Below are positions 33,663 through 33,775 of a stretch of DNA of 33,775 nucleotides, piece after piece (within the stretch, counting starts at the first letter, position 1; the number at the start of each line of letters is the position of its first letter). This DNA comes from Singulisphaera sp. (lineage in GTDB: Bacteria; Planctomycetota; Planctomycetia; Isosphaerales; Isosphaeraceae), in assembly GCA_027451445.1 (NCBI GenBank), contig DAIDJG010000321.1:1-33775 (forward strand). Reading direction: 5' to 3'. The notes under the pieces are model-generated. The model was not told the DNA's origin, searched no databases, and saw nothing but the letters and a program-made list of their open reading frames with translations. A program made the position numbers and the translations under genes.

Positions 33663-33775
33663 TTACGATCGTTTCGTGGGAGCCACTGTGCCCTCCATTC
33701 ATACGGTGGTCTTTGTTCACCACGTGCTTTAACTTTGTCTTGTTCTCTGTCCTCCTTCCCCGGGCTGCCTTAGAC

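Overview
The window looks like a chromosomal segment of a high-G+C planctomycete (probably Isosphaerales or Gemmatales). This is inferred from the GyrA sequence, an LEER-type N-terminus on a large surface protein, a DUF4058 protein, a small protein with the usual planctomycete N-terminal membrane helix, and many palindromic repeats between genes. No tRNA, rRNA or CRISPR array was seen.

Layout. Positions 128-813 hold a ParD/VapB-like antitoxin and a PIN toxin with a shortened C-terminus. Next come a 90-bp fragment matching the 3' end of a gene 6 kb away and a giant CheB-CheR-PAS-histidine kinase (1234-5331). Positions 5.5-9 kb hold a MITE-like element, a DUF4058 protein, a Tat-exported beta-propeller protein and a second palindromic element. 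From 9.1 to 11.1 kb, plus-strand genes encode a papain-like cysteine protease, a small membrane-anchored protein and a secreted SGNH hydrolase. A minus-strand set follows (11.1-13.8 kb): nucleotide-sugar reductase/epimerase, GNAT acetyltransferase and precorrin-2 dehydrogenase. A second copy of the first MITE-like element lies beyond it, then a secreted Vgb-like propeller/PKD protein (14.4-16.3 kb).

Positions 16.4-19.8 kb hold a divergent pair: a sigma-54 activator with an altered GAFTGA loop, and a HemN-like radical SAM protein with an unusual cysteine spacing. The shared intergenic region has a palindrome and a partial -24/-12 promoter. Positions 19.8-24.3 kb carry gyrA, a nucleotidyltransferase-like gene and a dTDP-glucose 4,6-dehydratase, the last two overlapping by ATGA. 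A second sugar epimerase and a cyclase-family hydrolase follow.

From about 26.8 kb to the right edge the window looks accessory. It contains an element with perfect 50-bp inverted repeats, two uncharacterised proteins (256 and 594 aa) that may belong to a polymorphic secreted-protein system, a pRiA4b ORF-3-like protein, a small basic protein, a toxin-module-like protein paired with an XRE-family HTH protein, a long perfect-type hairpin, and a 5'-truncated retron-type reverse transcriptase. The best candidates for undescribed biology are the 27.3-30.2 kb pair, the sigma-54/radical SAM pair and the 31.4-33.7 kb cluster. All functional statements come from reading motifs; no database search was run.
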